Origin: Anaerolineae bacterium
GTDB taxonomy: Bacteria > Chloroflexota > Anaerolineae > SpSt-600
Direction of reading: 5' to 3'
DNA length: 7,139 bases
Assembly (NCBI GenBank): GCA_028275425.1
Contig: JAPWUT010000085.1
Span: forward strand, 1 to 7,139
Below, piece by piece: positions 4,717 to 7,139 of this stretch. Positions within the stretch are counted from its first letter, which is position 1; each line of letters starts with the position of its first letter. Both the position numbers and the translations under genes were made by a program. The notes under the pieces were generated by a model. The model was not told the origin of the DNA and searched no databases. It saw only the letters and a program-made list of their open reading frames with translations.

Positions 4717-6348
4717 ATGCCCATCAAAATCTTACCTCAAGAGGTCATATCCCGCATAGCAGCAGGGGAAGTAATTGAAAGGCCAGCTTCGGTGGTGAAG
4801 GAGCTGGTTGAAAATTCTATTGATGCCGGGGCTACGGCCATAAGCGTTGAGGTGAGGGATGGCGGGTTATCCCTCATCCGCGTGGCCGATAACGGCTCAG
4901 GCATCCCCAGGGAAGATGTCCCCTTGCTTCTGGAAAGGTTCGCTACCAGCAAAATCTCGTCATCAGAGGACTTAAAGGCCATAAGGACTTTGGGCTTTAG
5001 AGGGGAAGCTCTGGCCAGCATCGCAGCCGTAGCCAGGGTAGAAATCCTCACCAGAGCAAAAGGGGAAGAGGTAGGGACAAGGCTGAGAGCGGAAGAGGGC
5101 TCAAAAACGATTGAGACGGCAGCCAGCCCGCAGGGGACGCAAGTCACCGTGCGCAATCTCTTCTACAATGTCCCGGCTCGGAGAAAGTTCCTCAAGTCTC
5201 CTTTCCGCGAAACCGAGCTCATCCGCAATACCGTAATCCGCTATGCTCTCTCCTACCCCAACATCGCTTTTCGCTTTGTGAGCGATGGTAAAGAGCGCCT
5301 CCTCGCTCCGGCGGCCAGACCTTTGGAGAGGATAGCCCAAGTTCTGGGCAGGGATGTGGCCTCGGAAATGGTGGGGATAAGCTGGGAGGGAGGGGATATC
5401 AAGGTAAGAGGCTTCATAAGCCGTCCCCCGATCGGTAGGAGTGGGCGGGATTGGCAATTTTTCTTCATAAACGGCAGGCCTGTGAGGGCTGGGCTCCTGG
5501 CTGTAACCTTGGAAAGGCCATATTCCGGGAAAATCGCCCCCGGAAGGAGGCCTGTGGCCGTGGTCTGGATTGAGGTTGACCCCAACCTTGTGGACGTAAA
5601 CGTTCACCCGCGCAAGGCAGAAGTCCGTTTGGCTCAGGAGAGAGCTGTTTACTTTGCTCTGGGGAGGGCGGTGGAGGAAGCCCTGAGCACTTTTCCTCAG
5701 AGGGAGGAATATGTCCAGGGAGCTTGGCCTTTTGAAGGAATCCCATACCTTTCGGCAGTGAAGGAGGAGCGCGAGGATTACTCAACTTCCACTTTTTCCA
5801 TCCTCGGCCAAGCCGATTATACTTACATTGTAGCCTGGGCGCCGGAGGGGCTAATAGTGGCGGACCAACACGCTGCCCATGAGCAAGTCATCTTTGAGAG
5901 GATTTTGGAGGGGAAGGAACGATACCTCTTGGAATCACCCATCTACTTGGAGCTTCCCCCGGCCGAGGCCGAACTTTTGGAGGAAAACTTGGAAGTCCTG
6001 GAAGAGCTCGGCTTAGAGCTTGAACCTTTCGGCAAGGGGACTTTCCTCGTCCGGATGGCTCCTTTCCCTTCCTTCCCCATCCCACCATCGGAGTTCATGG
6101 AAAAGATTGCGGAGGAAATCCGGGGTGCGGGTCGGCTCCCCGAAGAGGAGATGAAGGAGAGGCTGGCCATGCGGATGGCTTGCCTGGCGGCGGTGAAAAT
6201 GGGCGATATCCTTCCTGCCGAGAAAATGCGCGAAATCTTAACCGAATTTTTCAACTCCTGGTCCCCTTCTACTTGCCCCCATGGTCGGCCAGCCTTCTTT
6301 ATCCTAAGCCGGGAGGAAATAGAGCGAAGGCTATTACGCGGGAGATGA
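4717..6348 (+). CDS. mutL: DNA mismatch repair protein MutL (endonuclease type)
   Basis: GHKL ATPase that links MutS mismatch recognition to strand incision and excision. Complete at 543 residues, shorter than the roughly 615-630 of E. coli and B. subtilis MutL, because the linker between domains (about 326-360) is short. N-terminal ATPase: LPQEVISRIAAGEVIERPASVV at the start, E29 and N33 in KELVENSIDAGA, DNGSGI (58-63), GFRGEAL (93-99), GTQV (140-143) and NLFYNVPARRKFLK (147-160). INGRPV (251-256) and the VDVNVHPRK motif (292-300) follow. The C-terminal domain has the metal-dependent nicking motif DQHAAHEQVIFE (383-394), ACLAAVKMGD (488-497) and CPHGRP (520-525). These indicate that MutL itself nicks DNA, as in bacteria without MutH. 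The ATG start matches the family N-terminus although there is no SD. The stop is 10 nt before the radical SAM gene. mutS is not in the window. Confidence 0.98.
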   Translation: MPIKILPQEVISRIAAGEVIERPASVVKELVENSIDAGATAISVEVRDGGLSLIRVADNGSGIPREDVPLLLERFATSKISSSEDLKAIRTLGFRGEALASIAAVARVEILTRAKGEEVGTRLRAEEGSKTIETAASPQGTQVTVRNLFYNVPARRKFLKSPFRETELIRNTVIRYALSYPNIAFRFVSDGKERLLAPAARPLERIAQVLGRDVASEMVGISWEGGDIKVRGFISRPPIGRSGRDWQFFFINGRPVRAGLLAVTLERPYSGKIAPGRRPVAVVWIEVDPNLVDVNVHPRKAEVRLAQERAVYFALGRAVEEALSTFPQREEYVQGAWPFEGIPYLSAVKEEREDYSTSTFSILGQADYTYIVAWAPEGLIVADQHAAHEQVIFERILEGKERYLLESPIYLELPPAEAELLEENLEVLEELGLELEPFGKGTFLVRMAPFPSFPIPPSEFMEKIAEEIRGAGRLPEEEMKERLAMRMACLAAVKMGDILPAEKMREILTEFFNSWSPSTCPHGRPAFFILSREEIERRLLRGR

Positions 6349-6353
6349 GGAGG
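6348..6353 (+). promoter_or_regulatory. Ribosome-binding site of the radical SAM gene
   Basis: AGGAGG begins on the last base of the mutL TGA stop codon and lies 5 nt before ATG 6359. This indicates one mRNA with mutL and possible translational coupling. Confidence 0.7.
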
Positions 6354-6358
6354 GGAAA

Positions 6359-7139
6359 ATGCGAGTCCTTTTCGTGATAAGGCATGCCGATTACATCCCT
6401 ATGGGGCTTATGCACCTCTCCAGCGTCCTGAAGAAAGCCGGCCACCAGGTGGACCTGGTCATTTCCACCCATCAGGACCCAATCCAAGCGGCTAAAGAAT
6501 TTAAGCCCCAGATAGTCGGATACACAATCTACACCGGCCTCCATCGCTATTACCTTGAGCTGAACAAAGCCATAAAAGAAGCGTTGGGGGGCAAAGTCTT
6601 CTCAGTCTTCGGAGGCCCCCATGCCACCTTCTTCCCCGAAGTGATTGAAGAAGAGGGGGTGGACGGGGTATGCATAGGTGAAGGGGAAGAGGCGATGTTG
6701 GACCTGGCCAATGCGCTGGAAGGGGGCTCTGATTACACCTCAATCCCCAACTGGTGGTTCAAAATGGACGGGGAGATAATCCGCAACCGTGTGAGGCCGC
6801 TTTTGGAGGATTTGGATTCCCTGCCTTTCCCGGACCGAGAGCTTTTCTACGCTAAGGATGCGTTCAGCCGGGAAAGCGGGCTCAAGCACTTCATTTCCAG
6901 CCGCGGTTGCCCTTACCGCTGCAGCTACTGCTTCAACCAAGCCTTCAACGAAATATACCGCGGGCTTGGCAAAATAGTCCGGCACAGGAGCGTGGACAAC
7001 GTCATAGAGGAACTGAGGTGGGTAAAGAGCAAATACCCCCTGCGCTTCGTTGTTTTCCTGGATGACCTTTTCATCTGGCCCCTTAAGTGGGTAGAAGAAT
7101 TCGCCGAAAAGTACCCCAGGGAAATAGGCCTGCCGTTCT
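6359..7139 (+). CDS. B12-binding-domain radical SAM protein, C-terminus cut by window edge
   Basis: The first 260 codons are present; the gene runs off the right edge. Residues 1 to about 120 form a cobalamin-binding-type Rossmann domain: MRVLFVIRHADYIPMGLMHLSSVL, then FKPQIVGYTIY, FGGPHATFFPE (84-93) and CIGEGEEAML (105-113). A linker DLDSLPFPDREL follows. The radical SAM core starts near 178 with the 4Fe-4S ligand motif SSRGCPYRCSYC (C184, C188, C191), then VFLDDLF (232-238), a typical strand after it. Members of this class use SAM radical chemistry, often with cobalamin, for methylations and other hard C-C or C-S reactions, and many are of unknown substrate. No specific reaction can be assigned from this half. 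It is 10 nt after mutL and probably co-transcribed; a functional link to mismatch repair is not implied. Confidence 0.9.
   Translation, partial: MRVLFVIRHADYIPMGLMHLSSVLKKAGHQVDLVISTHQDPIQAAKEFKPQIVGYTIYTGLHRYYLELNKAIKEALGGKVFSVFGGPHATFFPEVIEEEGVDGVCIGEGEEAMLDLANALEGGSDYTSIPNWWFKMDGEIIRNRVRPLLEDLDSLPFPDRELFYAKDAFSRESGLKHFISSRGCPYRCSYCFNQAFNEIYRGLGKIVRHRSVDNVIEELRWVKSKYPLRFVVFLDDLFIWPLKWVEEFAEKYPREIGLPF

Overview
This looks like chromosomal DNA from a bacterium, most likely a Chloroflexota member (Anaerolineae-like) or another deep-branching, possibly thermophilic lineage. That placement is an inference from gene style: a DegS-type soluble kinase with a LuxR-type regulator, a compact endonuclease-type MutL, a GYGWC-type S-adenosylhomocysteinase, and GC-rich hairpin repeats between genes. 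No rRNA or other marker is present to prove it.

Layout: positions 1-3501 hold a leftward (minus-strand) operon. In transcription order it encodes (i) a 235-residue protein that reads as a degenerate histidine kinase lacking the phospho-acceptor His and the key ATP-binding residues, (ii) a NarL/LuxR-type response regulator, (iii) an intact cytoplasmic DegS-like histidine kinase with a long N-terminal coiled coil, and (iv) S-adenosylhomocysteine hydrolase, cut by the window's left edge. Junctions are tight: a 9-nt gap, a 38-nt overlap and an 11-nt gap. A good sigma-70-like promoter (TTGCCA-N18-TATACT) lies just upstream of the first gene.

Positions 3502-4716 are a 1.2-kb divergent intergenic region. 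It is dominated by a tandem, mosaic array of about seven GC-rich repeat units (about 3581-4539; period 150-155 bp, one unit longer). Each unit carries several inverted repeats. The best of these, CGYTGGC-(loop TTAGGGTTT)-GCCARCG, shows a compensatory base-pair change between copies. Next to the array are an 11-bp-stem palindrome, a 21-bp direct repeat, an ATTGCGAGG-type dispersed element and a small hairpin, then the mutL promoter.

Positions 4717-7139 form a rightward operon: mutL (complete, endonuclease type, probably translated from a nearly leaderless mRNA), followed after 10 nt by a B12-binding-domain radical SAM protein that runs off the right edge.

The most unusual items are the pseudokinase encoded ahead of a complete two-component pair and co-transcribed with ahcY, and the composite hairpin array between two divergent promoters.
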